Below are positions 1 through 14,100 of a DNA stretch of 64,000 nucleotides, in pieces. Under the pieces are notes generated by a model. It worked only from the letters and a program-made list of their open reading frames with translations, did not search any database and was not told where the DNA came from. Origin of the DNA: Lepidurus packardi (Eukaryota > Arthropoda > Branchiopoda > Notostraca > Triopsidae); the NCBI GenBank assembly GCA_023053545.1, contig JAKZAN010000006.1, forward strand, positions 1,059,001-1,123,000, read 5' to 3'. The position numbers and the translations under genes were made by a program. Every line of letters begins with the position of its first letter. The first letter of the stretch is position 1.

Positions 1-3000
1 CATCTCACCTAATTTGATAGTGCGCTTATACTCCTCAGCTACTGTCTGCATTTCCTTGTAAGCTTTGTCAAATTCTTGGAAAACTTTATTCCGGGAAACA
101 AAAGCTTTGTACTGCTCGAGCATCTGAAGGATTTTGTCTTCGGATCCATATTTGACGGACCAAGCTTTGAGCTTGGTTTCGGTGAGTGCAAGGAAGGCCA
201 CAATGCAACATTTATGTTCCAAGAACTTGAGGCGGGCAGCTCTCTGGAGTGCCAAATCCGGAATTGCCCTAAGACGGCAGCGCAAATCTTCCAGATGCTG
301 CTGAGGCAGGTTCCGAGCCTCGGGCGACTGGACAGCGAATTCGAACGTTTGTTGAATAGCCGGTAAGTCACTGAAGAAGGCCTTGTGTTGCTCAATGCTA
401 ATCTGAAGTCTATTCGCTCCCTCGTCGTCAAAAATGGGAGGGACGTCATCGCCTTGGACAAGATTTTCCGCGCTATGAATCCATTCGGCCACGCGACCTA
501 AATCGCCCGGTAAATGGACGTCTTGGGTATACATGAGATGCCGGATTTCGCGTTCCAAAGTTTGCCAGGCTGTCTCCATTTCTTGCCAATTTTGATCGCT
601 CATGCTAGCCCCCATGGGCGATTGCACGAGTTGGCGTATTCGTTCGAAAACCACCAATTTGCTGTCGAATTCCGTTTGCAGCTTTTTCACTTCCTGTACG
701 GGAATAAAAAGTCATTCAGCACCATCACGGAACAGCCCTTTCGCTGTAAAGAGAATAAACAAGCAGAAACTAGCCTAACAATAGAAAGAGACTTACCATG
801 TACTCCGTTGTGTGCTTTTGACTTAATTGCATAACGTGACTCTGTTTGGCGTTTAACCACGCAATCAAACCGTTCAGTTCGTCCTCAAAGCTTCCTGTCT
901 GAGTGGCCTGGGGTGGCTGAAAAGAATGCAAGAAAATAATACAACGTTTAAATCTTCTTCGTCTCGCAGGACAACGACAAGCGTCGCAGATTCCTAAGGA
1001 CACGACGCATTTCACAGGAGATATCATAAACCGTAAACTTACTCGACTTCGGGCGGTCCCTGGCTCAGGGTATTGATGCAAAAACTGCGCGACGTACGTC
1101 ATAATGGACTTTTCGTCCGGTTTTGCGACATCAACATCTTCAGGATCCAGTAATCGTGTCACTCCCAACTGATTTTCAGCTGCCGTGAACGCGGCTTCCA
1201 AGCGTTCTCGGTTGGATGCGTGACTTAAAGCTTCCACATTTAACGTATTGGGTTGGATGCAGTTGACGATGGCAACAAAAGCCATGCCATCACGCCAACT
1301 TGACCCAAAGTCACGGACTTCTACGCCCGTTTTCCTGAAAAGAACGAAAAAAATGTAATAGAAATCAAGATGAGCCCATGATATCTATAAAAATATAAAC
1401 AAAAGGTTACTTGGTAATTGAATTTTGGGCCCACGATAACAATGCTTTCCGGGCTCCAGTAACGGGTACGGCGCCACGATCTCGTGCTTGAGCTCGCTCG
1501 CTGGTTTCTTGGTTGCCAGGAGCTGCATGGCTTGAAACTGGGGATGATCGCAGTCCTAGACTATCTAAACTACTTGTACTGCCGCCCAAACGATGTCCCA
1601 ACTGCTCCAAAACACGCGTATTTTCTTCAATCTGTCGGGAAAGAGAACATGTTTTTATCTTCCGCGTGAACAAAATAATCGTGTGTGAAAGCAAGACATC
1701 AAGAAGCTGTGCATAATGGATTTTCATTGGCTACGTACAAGGCTTATGGGGCTTACGGTCCGTGAACGCAGCTTGCGGATACAAAAGCAAACAAAGCGAA
1801 ACAGTTACCTTACGTTTGGCATTGTCTCAAATGCTATTTACATAATATCAAGGAGTTTCTTCTTATATACAGCTCAATGCCAAATGTGCGAGGGACTTAC
1901 TTGGAAGTACAGAATAATTGTCCAGATTAACCCCAGAACCACAGGAGGTCTGCCATCGACTAAATCTGACGAGTTAATGTTCACTAGTTTGATCTGAAAT
2001 TAAATGAGGAATCTATTAAATATTCTTTCTTTTAGAAGCCCAAGTTGTTATGCTTACTCGTTTACTTTGCAGGAACTGTAAAGCTGTGTTTGCATTGCTC
2101 AAGAAGTGTGGTCGCCTGAGCACTTTGCCCTTTTCGGTGGGCTGTAGGGAATAAAGAGAGAGGAAAGAACGGATTTTAGCTGGCGAAAAGTCCAATTTCT
2201 CTTTCGCTTACCAGTTTTTCTCCAGAGAGAACTTCGAGCAAGGCCAAGAGCCTGGTGCCGTCTTTGAGGTCCTCGATCAAGTCGTCTACCCGAAGCGGTG
2301 GAACTCGCTACAAGATAAACAAAAACACGGTCATTAGCCAGGTCATACGTTGTGGATAATTCCTTCCAGAATAGGTATTTACCTTCGCGAGGTACGAGTT
2401 GATCCAGTTCACGAATGTCTTCTTCTGCACGCGCTCTTGCTCATCTAAAATTAAGAATCACGTAGAACGCATATTGGAAATCAATAAACGTGAAAGGAAA
2501 AGCAGAAAGGAATCAACGTTAAGAGCTATGCAGACCCTTAACAGCTGGAAAAATGGGTCTCTTGTTTTTGATTTCTCAAGGTTCGGCTTAGGACTTTTTC
2601 AATCAAATTTAACATGTCATAATCTATAATGTCCACGGCGTCAAACCCAATACTGTCCACAGAAAGCTACGCTAATATTTGAAGGAACTTGATTAGTGGC
2701 TGCCCATCTCTGCCATCCATTTGGCATTATTTGGATAGGTGAGCTCTCTGGCCTTCCAAGTTTAACTGCATTGCGTGTAGATTATACAGCAGAGCTTGGC
2801 ACGAGACCCACATAGACACACACATCGAGTCTAGCTCTTCGAGATTAGGTGCCGGTTTTCGTTCCTTTTTGTATTGCTTTTTAAAGTTGTCGTTTCCTCA
2901 CTACTATCATTTTCTCTCGCTATTCCCATGTACTGCTCGTGCACGTTCGTCCTCCTCTCTTCATTGCAGCCTACCTGTCGGACGTGACGCAAGTGTCTGT

Positions 3001-4570
3001 GCATTTGAAAATAAAAGCTCATTCGCTTCATGAATGCGAAAAATTACAATTCCCAAACTGCACCAAAACAAAATTCCTTTTCCCTCCTGACATTAATTAG
3101 CTCTCGACAACAGAGAAGCTTAATGTGATGAGGTATGCCAACCCAGATAAAACTCCGGGTGGTGTATGACCGTATATACGTGGTATATACAGAGAGAAAT
3201 CAATAGGAAAAGCAGTAAGCGATTTATATAGAGAGCCCACGTCATCCTCTCAGGGATGAAAATGGAAAAGAGAGCCTGCGGTGAAACTCCCATCCGTCCC
3301 AACCCCGAACAAAATTACCTTTAATTTCCATAATATGCGTGTCATATTGGCCAGTAACATTTTTAAAGTTATCGAGCCTAACCACGCCATGGCCTAAAGT
3401 CGCGCTACGATATTCCTGGTACCATTCTCCCTGCAAAGCCGAACTTTTTCTCGACCGATCCCCTCGTTCAGATGAAGAAGCCGAACAGGTTGAAGACGCT
3501 ACGGAGGCGGTGGAGGACACAGAGTATGGTAATCTGTAACAGCTACTATTGCCGTCCTCGGAGGAACTAGTTTTTCGTTCGCTGCTGGAAGAGCACAGCC
3601 TCCGGTACCCTTGATGGGATTCTTTGAGTTGCACCAGCAAATCCTCCTTCGGGACCACATACACCGAGAAACTTGTCGATTGTTCTGGAATGGGTGAGCC
3701 TGTCGGCAAGACAACTTCGCCTGAAGGCGAAGTTGGGGAAGTCATCATCACAGTGTCTGCGGAATGATGCGAAGGAGTTGTATGAGTGGAATGTTGACGT
3801 CTCCAAGGCGCAACATCAACACTAGCAGAGCTGCTCGTTATGGTTACTTCCGATTGTCGGCGAAACCCTTGCTCGTGCTGTTGTTGTCGCCATTCTTGGT
3901 ACTTGGATAACGCCGCGGTTGGAGTCGTGGGAGATTTTACTTGGATTAGCGTCAGGTGGTCTGTTGAGGAATCAACGACAGCTGCTTCGCTGGAGGTCGA
4001 ACGGAAACGTCCAGCGGCTACTCGCCAAGGAGCCTCGCCGGTTCCGATAGTACTGGTCGACTCGGTGACAGTAGTCACCTCACGATGAATTTTGGGTTCG
4101 CTGGGCAATTCTCCGTCTCGGTGAACTTTGCTAGTGCTACTTGTTGCGTACTTTCGTTTGACCGGGGTAGTTGGGCTCGTTACCCATTGTTGTTCGCTAC
4201 GTTCCGACCACGTGGAGACTGTCACTTGGCCGGTTTGCGGCAAAGAGTCGCCCTGGGCTCCTGAAGGTGATCTGACCCGCTCCCAAGGACCTCGATATAC
4301 TTGCGTTTGCGTGATACCGTCTTCCTTTTCATCGCCGGTCACTTCGCGACGCTTCGTGACTTCGATCCGTTGTTCTATCGTGTCGGTGCTCTCCCATGTT
4401 GTTTCTTCTGCCCGCTCCACTGAAGGTGAGCGGTTGCGTGCCGTCCATACCGTCTCAAAAAACTCGACCCTGTTTTGCAAGCTCACCCTCGTTCGCGATC
4501 TGGAACGCGATCGCGATCGACGATCAGAGGACTCAGCAGCCGGCGGTTTTCCAGGACTACTACTTTCCAT
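1..4570 (-). CDS. Nesprin (SYNE/Msp300-like), 5' part, proximal N-terminal isoform, partial
   Basis: Giant KASH-family spectrin-repeat protein that links actin to the nuclear envelope. The C-terminus lies beyond the left edge. Exons read on the minus strand: 4570-3319, 2444-2383, 2307-2212, 2141-2058, 1993-1901, 1631-1411, 1334-1043, 916-797, 693-9; all junctions keep phase. Exon 1 (417 codons) starts at an ATG preceded by an in-frame stop. It is Ser/Thr/Arg-rich and disordered-looking, with two APWR motifs. Exons 2-5 give CH1 ([50 protein letters not shown]). Exons 6-7 give the linker and CH2 ([44 protein letters not shown]). The LLDPEDVD...[14 protein letters not shown] signature is nesprin-type and separates it from spectrin or plectin. 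Exon 9 begins spectrin-like helical sequence. It ends at an AG|GTGAG donor at position 9, so the gene continues off the window. Family assignment is strong; that exon 1 belongs to this gene rests on the phase match (K-G|AT-EQERV gives D). Confidence 0.9.
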
Positions 4571-7510
4571 TTTTCCTTTTTATTTCAACACTTGAGAATA
4601 ATAGACAGTGCTATAAAGATGCATGTATGTTATCGGTTGGAATGTTCCCACTCGACTGACGTGAATTCATGCAAACAAGGTGCGCTCTTTCCTCGCATTT
4701 AAGGACGGCCCTTTTGCGTCGTGTCTTTATCTCCACTTTGTTATAGACTTCCTTTCATTTCCCGTTCCTTCATTTATACACTTACGCTCATACCCTTTTC
4801 AGTTAGGCGTTCTGTACCTGTTCCTGCCTTCAGCGAAATGCAACGCACAGGTAACACTGCTCTTACCACCGCTACGGGATGATACAAGCGATATATGAGA
4901 ATAATAAGCATGGGGCGAGGATGTTGTCGCTATGGCTGGACTGAACGGAAACAGTCACGGTGCGCTGAAGGTGCTTGGGGTTATTATTGTCTACACATCG
5001 CACTCCAAGTTGCGCCTACACAGTGCCAATTAATGTTTGCTCAAGGTTGACAAAAAATGTATAGGCATTGACTGTCGATTTGGACGCATCGAAAAAACGA
5101 GCAAGGAATATGCTCCGCAAAGCGCTAACGCACGAGCCAAAAAAACGAATGAGCCGCGTTCTTACAGATTAAGAGTTCAAACAGTCAGGTTCACAAGTAG
5201 TGGCCAGCACGAAACATGAGCGCGATTTTATGGGAGGACCACCTTATCTTATCAGGGTTCGAAGGGGATTTAAGTTTTTCCGTAGAAAATACGGTTTAAC
5301 TTTCAAGCCAAGGAAGAGCAGAGCAACAACGTTACATACCACGGTCCTTACATCGACTTCTGCTTGCTGCTATGGATTTTGCGCATTTACGTTTAGCAAA
5401 AAGTTCCAGCTCTGCTACTGTATATGCATGGCAGTCAGGCATGCGCCGAGGTAAAGGTCACTCTGCTGTGTTTTGCCGTTATTCGCTTCTCTATCGATAA
5501 TGGACATTCCTCTTTTATTCTACGGCCTCCTATAGTTAGTTTTCTCTCCTTTACGATAACAAATAGCTTTCGCTTCATAGAGCTATAGAGTATTTTACCC
5601 GGCCAAACGCCCTTCTTCAAGGTGGGCAGCAAACTAAAACGAAACCGCAATAAATTGGCAACAGTCAAGGTCTTCATTCCGGTTTAGCTAGCAGGCTTGC
5701 CGCTGGTTAATACCAGCTTCATAATACAATACTGTAGTTTTTTGCGCTCAGGAAACCCGATCATAAAATTGCGAAACGTAGGAATTGAAAAATAAAGGAA
5801 CACTCCACCGGAATGTGTTTACAGAGTGTGTTTTCAGAGTGTAGTAGGCAACAAAACAATCTATCATTACTAAAGGTTGGCAGCATGACATAAAAATACA
5901 AAAATTCTCGATTGATGCAGCTTTTTGTCTTCCGTGTATATGTACCCGCTGTGTTTATTAAACCGAGAACAGGCTTTCCCTCACATTGCCTATCCGTTTT
6001 ATCTCTCCCACAGTATTCCTCCTTCTCATCTGCTTCTTACCAGAAGGTTCGTCAGCTGCAAGGACTCTTTTGGACCAAATTCTTGATATGTCATTCATGC
6101 AAAGTACGGCACCAAAGAAGACGAAAACAACGAAATAAAGTAAGTAAAAAAAACCTTCAAAAAGCGGTTGTCAATACGTTTATGCAAATTGCTTTCCTTG
6201 GCGTACCTTTTGCTTTTTAAAGAAATGCTAAAACCTGTGTGGTACCTTATCTCATCCTCGATACCCCATTGCAGGAAAACGGTCAAAATATCCTTACCAA
6301 AAGTCGTGAAAATTAAAAGCCTGCTTCCTTTTCAAGGTACAGGATCTCATCATTTACATGCACGGAACGCAACCTGCATTTATCCTCCAAAAAAGCTTGA
6401 CATCTTTTTAGAAAGTAGTGTTTATTTTTTTTAGCAATGGGATGTGAGTTGCGAATGGGAAATTCATAACTAACCATCACAGAAGGATTTGACTAGATGA
6501 AAGAGCGACAGTTTGATGCAGCGGCAAAAGCGAGTCCTTGTTCTTTTAATTGCCCCGGTTGTCACTTGTCCGCAGTCATCTGGGGACACACGTCCAACAA
6601 AGGCTTCATTCGGCATTTTAAAAAACAAGCCTTTCTTCCAGTCTCCGAAGAGCGAACAAGGTCAAACTAGCCACTTTCGGTTGTTGCCAACCGATGATAC
6701 TACAATACTTAACATTGAGGCGATCTGTCATAACAACGCATCTCGTAAAAGTTTGCTTTGCTTTTATTACAACTTTTCCTGCTTGAAAATATTCCATACG
6801 TAGACTTTCCCGCTGTTATCCTAATAATAGCTTTACTAAATGCCTCTGGAATATGCAAATGGACTTTATTTTGTTATGCCGAGGCGAAGGCGCTGCGACG
6901 AAAGAGAGAGCGAAGAGCAAGTCCGTCTGCTATTCCGTTGAAGGTAAAATGCTAATGAGGTTGAACATCATCTTCGTTGCCTTCTCAGACGCCCACGATT
7001 CTTCGACACTCCCAAGCATCGGCCTTCACCACAACAGCTAGCTTAATATTTCACCTAATGGAAATGAAGTCGACCTCCTACCCATTCAGCCCGTGTACCT
7101 TAATTAGTGCAACCAACGCTTGACAGTGTCGCATCCATCTGTAAAGAGCAATGTGACGTTGCGCTGTTCCACCTCACGGAGGTCCCTTTATTTTAATTAG
7201 TTACCGAAAGTATAAAAGTAGAGCGAGTTGAAAGCGTAGGCTTGTCTACATGCGTGACCAGAATAGAGCTTAGTCTTTCCTGTTTAGCCGAGAAATAGTA
7301 CAGAAGGGAAAGCCAGTTTCTTATGTTGTTTAGCCATGCTAAACGTACTCGGCATGCTATCCACCCACTCAAGTTACCAGTGCTAAATAAGAGCTAGCCC
7401 CCCAAAACCTACGCTTGAAATAAGGCCTTTGCATACTTCAATCATGTAAAACTAATTTGCATCCTGTGAATCTAACCACTTTGAAATAGAAAAATAAAAA
7501 AAGTACTTAC
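4571..7510. other. Non-coding stretch: proximal nesprin promoter region and intron of the distal isoform
   Basis: No supportable gene on either strand. If the distal N-terminal exons belong to nesprin, this is intron for that isoform and contains the promoter and 5' UTR of the proximal isoform just above 4570. Open frames here are short (about 100 codons or fewer), lack splice continuity and resemble no family I know. Confidence 0.5.
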
Positions 7511-8155
7511 ACTGCAACTGTTGGATTGTCGCCTGAAATTCCGCCAAACGCTCATCAACGTAATCCTGGGATTGCGAAGCAATAATGTCTGCTGTTGACA
7601 GCTCGCCGCCTTCAGGAACAAATCCCCATTCAAATGAACCCGCCGAAATTGCACTCGGAGTGGGCGACATCGGTGAAGGTCCCGGTAAAGGACTCTGCGA
7701 TGTACTAGGTACCACCTAGCGTCCAAAACGCAAACAATACATGTAAACAATTCTCATTCTCTTAGAATTAAGGTGCGTAATTTAATGTATACCCATGAGG
7801 CAGGTCGCATTCCAGATGGAGAATTTTGAAGGGGCTGAAAGGCTCCACCCCCCATTCCTAGGCCTCCGTAAGTGAACGGTACTGGGGAGGTGGTACCGAG
7901 CCCTGCTAACGAACTCGTGCTTCCTCCTGAAGCGTATGCATTTGCGCTAGTCAGCCCGATTAACGCCCTAGGCCTAGGAGAAGGACACGGCGAACTTTGT
8001 GGGGATGAGGCACGCCCACCAAACCGTCGTAAAGGATTGAAAGATGGGGGAGGCGTCTCTGCACTCGCTCTAGGGGCCATAGGTATCGGCGATTGGTACC
8101 CAGGATTACTCCCGGGCATATACTTCCGCGAGCCAGGACCGGGACTTTGCGACAT
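7511..8155 (-). CDS. Alternative distal N-terminal exons of the nesprin gene
   Basis: Two coding exons, 8155-7793 (121 codons from ATG) and 7715-7511 (68 codons plus one base), join in phase 0. They encode a Pro/Gly/Ser-rich segment (SPQSSPCPSPRPR, GGLGMGGGAF, SPLPGPSPMSPTPS) followed by a short helical stretch, ADIIASQSQDYVDER then LAEFQATIQQLQ. The second exon ends CAGT|GTAAGT in phase 1, exactly what the first CH1 exon at 2444 needs (T|AT, then EQERVQKK). Vertebrate nesprin-1 also has a short helical leader ending in LQDEQE just before CH1, so LQ-Y-EQE here fits that position. I infer a distal promoter and a 5-kb intron that skips the proximal first exon at 4570. No other partner exon was found for the phase-1 donor. 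A separate small gene remains possible. Confidence 0.65.
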
Positions 8156-11100
8156 CGTAGCGGTTTATCGAGGTTCTATTTTCGTAGTCGTTCGATGGTC
8201 GTTTAGAAAACTCGACTTTCTTTTTAAAACCTTGCTGGACACATTCCGATTTATTCCATGCCAACTGTTCTTCCCTATAATAAAAAAAGGAGTAAACAAA
8301 GGAAACAATAACAAGCTAAATTAGTTCTGAATAACTTGTTTATTTGGAAAAGATACTAGTGAACAAAATTTCTGATTTGGCCGTGTGGGCAAAGTATCTT
8401 ACATCATAAAATCATAATGTCAAGGAAGCGAGATGGGAAAAATAAGGTATGACTTCATCCGTAGACATATGACGTCAAGCTGGTGTAACAGGACACGTTT
8501 CGGCCATCGAGGGCTCGTTCCGGAGTCAATTTTTATTTTGTTTTCCTTCCTTTTCTTTCTAGGCTTGGTCATCAACGTCATCATATGTGTCTCACAATAG
8601 AGGGGGATCTCATCTCAACGTTGTTGAGATTACAAGCAGACGGTTCGTTAAGGATTTTTTCGCCTCGTTTAAATTACCACAAAGCTAAAACTGATCTCGG
8701 AAAGAGTAACAAAGCGGCTTTTGATTTGGATAAGAATTGAAATAGCTTTCCGAAAAGGGGAAAAAATTACAAAACCCTGCTTAGAGTTTGGGCACAGGTT
8801 GCTAATGCAGCAAAGTTTTGTGTTTGTTCGCTAAGTCTAGTGGCACCTTCTAGAAGAAAAGTGTTATTTATGGCAATGTCGAAGGCTATTTTTAATGCAG
8901 AAGGTTATACAGTTATTTATAACGTTTACGCTCACTGCGTGGGTTGTGCCCTGCTTTTACTGAGACGACAAGTAAAGAACGTGTTTTACTTGCTGGCTTT
9001 AGGAAAACCAGTACATTACGGGGAAACTGCAAGGATTAGGAGTCGAAATTCTTTTGAGGTTTGGCTAATAGGCGATTCATTTAAACCGGAAAACGAAAGA
9101 AACGCGGAAAAGTGTCAAGATAACCTACGACAAATCTTCAAACAAATCTTCAACAATGTAAGAGCGAAACTGTAATTTCTTCAAATATTCGTACTTAAGC
9201 AAACGAACACTGAATACTTTGAAACTTCAAAAAATCAGGTTTCTTACTTTTTATAACGCTGTGAAACAAACGAACACTGAATACTTTGAAACTTCAAAAA
9301 ATCAGGTTTCTTACTTTTTATAACGCTGTGAAACAAACACTCCGAAGATAATAGATAAAACTAGTTTTGATTGTGTACAGTAACAAATGCTATGAGCTTA
9401 TTGTGCTAGACTTGGCCCTAAACCAATGCTGCATGCAACAATGAAAATGACTTTGGTACGTCAACCATTCGCTAGAGGCTAGAGTAAGAGTGCCGCTCAT
9501 GCCTGCATGCTCACACAGCTACATGGATTCCAGGTAACCGTAGGGTTTTTACTAAAATTCGGTTAATAATTGGAGCTCACGTTAAATACGAGAATTTTGC
9601 CCGTCGGACACTACTGAAGTCTACTCATAGTCAAACACAGTAGGCGCCCCTTATAGTGATCACTCGTTGTAAGAATAAACCGCTTTATGGAATCAAATGT
9701 TAAAGGACATCATGTTAAGGGGCATCGTGTCAAGAATCTAAGTGTAGGAGTAGACTTCAAAAGCGCAGTGGTAATTGTTTTGGACGCATGGTTACATAAT
9801 GGCAGCGAACAAGAAAAGGGTTACTCTAAATGTAAAAGACAAGTTGCGGCCCTTTGAAACGTACGACAAAATCTATGCTTAGACTTTACATCAGAATTCT
9901 AGACAAATGAAACTAAGTGAATTTTAAATAACTTACACTTCAGGTAACCTAAATCTTTAGATTTTGTGATTTTCTTGATCTAGATTTTCTAGTTTAAGTT
10001 ATTTTTGTTCATTTTGACAAACACAAACTGGAGACAGATATAGATAGATAGATAGATAGACAAACTTACGTTTGTTTTGACCACAGTTTAAAAAAATTTA
10101 AATTATATCCTTTCTACTACTTTCTCTTCAAGTCTTCAGTCATTCGGGGGAATAATATACCGACAACTTGGGAAACGAATTAGCAAATCACATGAATATA
10201 TGAATGAAATATGTGCTTCCCCTTGTGTAACCCTCAAATTCTCCCTTTAAAAGTTCTTATATCAGTAAAGATATACAGGATGTATGAAAAGTATTTACAT
10301 AAACATTTTGTAAACAAACGAATGAAAGCCCATTTGCTTATTGGGGAATGAAAAAAATTCGGTCCATTATTTATCTTGCTAAGAAAGTGTCCTTATTTAC
10401 TCACTCGAACATGAGCACTCGAGATTTCTGGAAGAATATGTGGGCAAGGGATATATTGACTATTTACGGACCAGACCCACGTATTTCTGCCTATACATGC
10501 TTGTTGACCCAACACCTGGTTTTAGCCAGGAAGCTATATGATACTTTATGCGGCCTCAGCTCGACAGTTATTTATCCTGAATATTTAAAAAAGGTCCTTG
10601 AACAGCTTTCTACCACTTTGTTTAGCATGCGAGCTTTATAACATTTCTAAACTCAAAAAAATAAAACACATGTTAAAAGTTAAGCATATTTCCATGTATG
10701 TAACACGAACTTCCATATAGTTGAAATACAAACATTAAATTCGTGAGAATTTTTATCTTTTTAATTGCGGATGCAGGAACGGACTTCATGATTGATAGTT
10801 TCAGCGGTACGGACCTCGTTCATGACTAACTGTTCTCACATTGTGTGTTTGGCCCAAACAAACGTCATAGCACCATGTTCTTATGAAACGTCGCATAACT
10901 TAGCAGTCCGTTAGCTGGGGTATTGGGTTGAGCACTAGGCTACAACTACGTAATGTGCCAAAAATGGCACCCTTGATACAAATTCATGCAGCACTCGGGA
11001 ACAGTAGCAGGCGAGACGGCAGTCCACGCCATGCAAGCACATGACAAGCCAAAGCAAAGCTCGGCAGTGTTTTATTTTCAGCTAAATTTATGACTTGTTC

Positions 11101-14100
11101 ATTCTAGTTATCCGAGCGAGATTAATAAGACACGGTGACACCAGCAAACCCTAAAGTTCTAGAAGGTGCTGTGCGCGCCACCGACGTTCGTCATTGCCTA
11201 TTTTGCACTACCCCAACGTAGCAACTGAACTTCTACAACAGCCGATCTCCATTGTTTTCTTTTTAAACCGAGCCTTTATTTTTTTACTGTTCAGGTCGAA
11301 GAATTCCACGCGGCTTCTTTAAAGAGGGCTCTTAAAGACGGGTTGGAATACAACAAAACTTGGAACTCAGCAGATATAGAGCGCAAGTTTGTAAGTGGAT
11401 TCTTTCGCGGTCAGACTGCCAAAGCTAATTTTCCAAGCAATGAGAGGAGTCATTTGGGGAAGTTCTTCCTGTCGCTGTTTCGCCCTCGCAGCAAACATTG
11501 TAAAAAGCACCCAAATCTGAGCAACCCAAGCGTTTTTCCCTTTCAAAAATCCTGAATTAACAAAGTACGAGACAGGTGGGCTCTGTCAAAGGAAGTCTCA
11601 TTGCTTTCCATTTCTCTAGCCCCACATTTCCCGGTTCAAAAATAGAGATGAGTTCATTTCTCTATTGTACATTGCGAAACAAAAAGTTCTTGGCTTGCTC
11701 CAGTCCCAAACCATGTTTCAACTACAAGTCTCCTGAGGTACAGCAGATTCTTCCCACACATTCCAGTTCACCTGTCGACTCGTAAAACCCCTTGAAAGCA
11801 AAATCCAAATACTAAGCTCGAAACACTTCCGGAAACTATACCGCTTGGCCAACTTTAGGATTAGACCAGAATTTACAAAAACAAAATCGACTTCCCCTAG
11901 ATTCGCTCCTTATATAACATAAAGTTTGTTATAGGATACACACGATGGCGTCTAATGAAGGGGTTACGAATCTAGACTTGACTTTCCTACTGCAAAAAGT
12001 AAGCTTGTCAGCTTATTATCACAGCTAATGTCTATGTTTAGCTGGTGCTTCGATATGTCGGCGCCGTTTCTCTGTTTCTGTCTCTTATTCTGTCGTTCTT
12101 TTATCTTTATCTCTTTTTCCACCGGTGCTCACGCCTTTTTCTCGTGCTAGACCAGAGGGCTAAAGTTAGCTAAATGCCAATGTAACATCACGAATCTCAG
12201 CAGTCCCAGATTGAACACAACATGCCGGTTCAGCTCCGCCCAGCTCAGCCTCTTGCTTTTAACCTGCTAGGTAGTATTTTCTTTGAAACATATATGGAAC
12301 CACGAGAAAGCTAAAGACAAGAAAAATATTTGTGAACGGAAGCACGCGACCGAGCTACCCTTAACTTTTAACAAGACACACCAAAGGGGAAGAAGGTACA
12401 AAGGCAAAGACGCCGACAGACAAATACACTCATCTCGTAAGCTAACAGAAAAGAAGTTGACCGCTCTGGATCTACGCCATAACGGCTTGAGCGACACTTG
12501 CTTTAACGGACAACTGCGAAATGAAAAGGAGATGACAATCTAACAAGAGAGTTTTGCTCTTTCCCAAATCGTTTGTCCATCTTATTGGAATAGGAAGAGA
12601 GTTTAACAGCAGATTGACATTCAAGAACACGAAGTAAAAACGGTTTCATATTACATGATAAAATCTTTATTACTAGTTTCCTTTTTTAGAAGGAAAGAAA
12701 ACAACTGGATCCCATGCTCCCCTCTCCCTCGTCTTGCAATATTTTTAGACCTTCTAAACACGTTGCAATCGTCCGATCTCGAGCTCCTTCTGACTTACAA
12801 TTAACAAGGGAAATCGCAAACGTGGATTTGTCTTTAACTACAGAAATTGAAATAAATTACTTTCTTTAACTTGGCACAAGCGACACTTATAAAGCTTACT
12901 CCACTCTTTTTGGGCCAAGTCCCGACCTCCCAAACAAAACTCGGATGACCATGCAGACGGGCTGGATTGAGTTCAAGTTGCTTTTGGCATCGGATTCGAC
13001 GCATGCAGATCGGAGCATCTAGAGCGAAATGGGGAATGCTTATCACTTGCAAAACGCGACCCTTTAATCTCTGCAAAGTGGGGTGATCAAGAGCCTTTTA
13101 AGCTAATAAAACGTGACTCCTCACACTATCCCCAGGAAGTTGCTTGGCGAACTTCTTTTCGCACCCTTTTTACTTTTTCTAGCAAGCTACTTCTACGTGA
13201 ATACAGCTGCTTTTATGGATCATTTAGCGAGGTACATAACTAAGATAGTTCGCCCTGCTGACGTATCACGTGCTTTGCAAATGTGCCAAAAAAGACCCAC
13301 TATATTTAGCTTCTTTTGATTGAGTCCAATGCTATCAGCCTGCTCTAGCTGCCTGTAACCCCTGTACTCGCTGCTTCTGTTTCTAAGATTTCAGCTTGTA
13401 CGACAACGAAGAAGAGATGTGAGATGTGCACTGATGAGACGTGTGCGCCCCAAACAAAACGTGACGGGTAAAAGGCAATGAACATGTCTAATGGGTGCCA
13501 TATGTCCGGACAAACTAGTTTGAATCAATCAACCCATCCGACATGGCACTTCCATCGTAGTAGAGTGGGATGGAAAAAGCTAAGAAGTATAAGCACGGAT
13601 GGATCTAAACTTAGTTCAGGAGGACCGACAAGTTACCCCCTTATTTTTAGCACATGTTGGGTTGAGTGGCCTCGACTTATTCTTGCGCTTTTGCATATAT
13701 ACTAACTTGACTTCGAGAGAACATGGGCATATGCATGAAATTGTATGCCCCTTGCCCTTTCTGACCGCACTTGTCTTCTAAACCCGACTATCGTCCTTTA
13801 TTTCCCCTTTGCTTCGCGGCTTCCGAGCTGCGTATGAATGGAACGCCGGGACTTCCGTCTGCACTCGAAAACTTCCTCAAAATAACACAACAACAAGTTG
13901 AAAGACAGATCACTTCTCAAAGCTGTTCTAGGGATGCCTAATTGGTGCCACCATAGGCATTGGTAATCTGTCAATAGCCGTATCAAACCAACATGCATTT
14001 ACGTTTATTGCGTATTTTTTCAAGACTTTCTACAGGTCTAATTAGCAAGCAGGTAGCTGAGCAAGGAGCAAGTCTCTCGGGGACAGCTTTGAGTCAAACA

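Noticed and set aside
4128..4595. Plus-strand frame of 155 codons opposite the first nesprin exon
   Set aside because: Antisense shadow of the Ser/Arg-rich coding exon; composition is explained by complementing that exon, and no domain is visible.
10348..10641. Plus-strand frame of 97 codons in the intergenic region
   Set aside because: No recognisable domain, no splice partners, AT-rich composition like the surrounding non-coding DNA.
12016..12030. TATCACAGCTA resembling the 5' end of the miR-2/13 family
   Set aside because: The match stops after the seed and no fold-back partner arm is evident.
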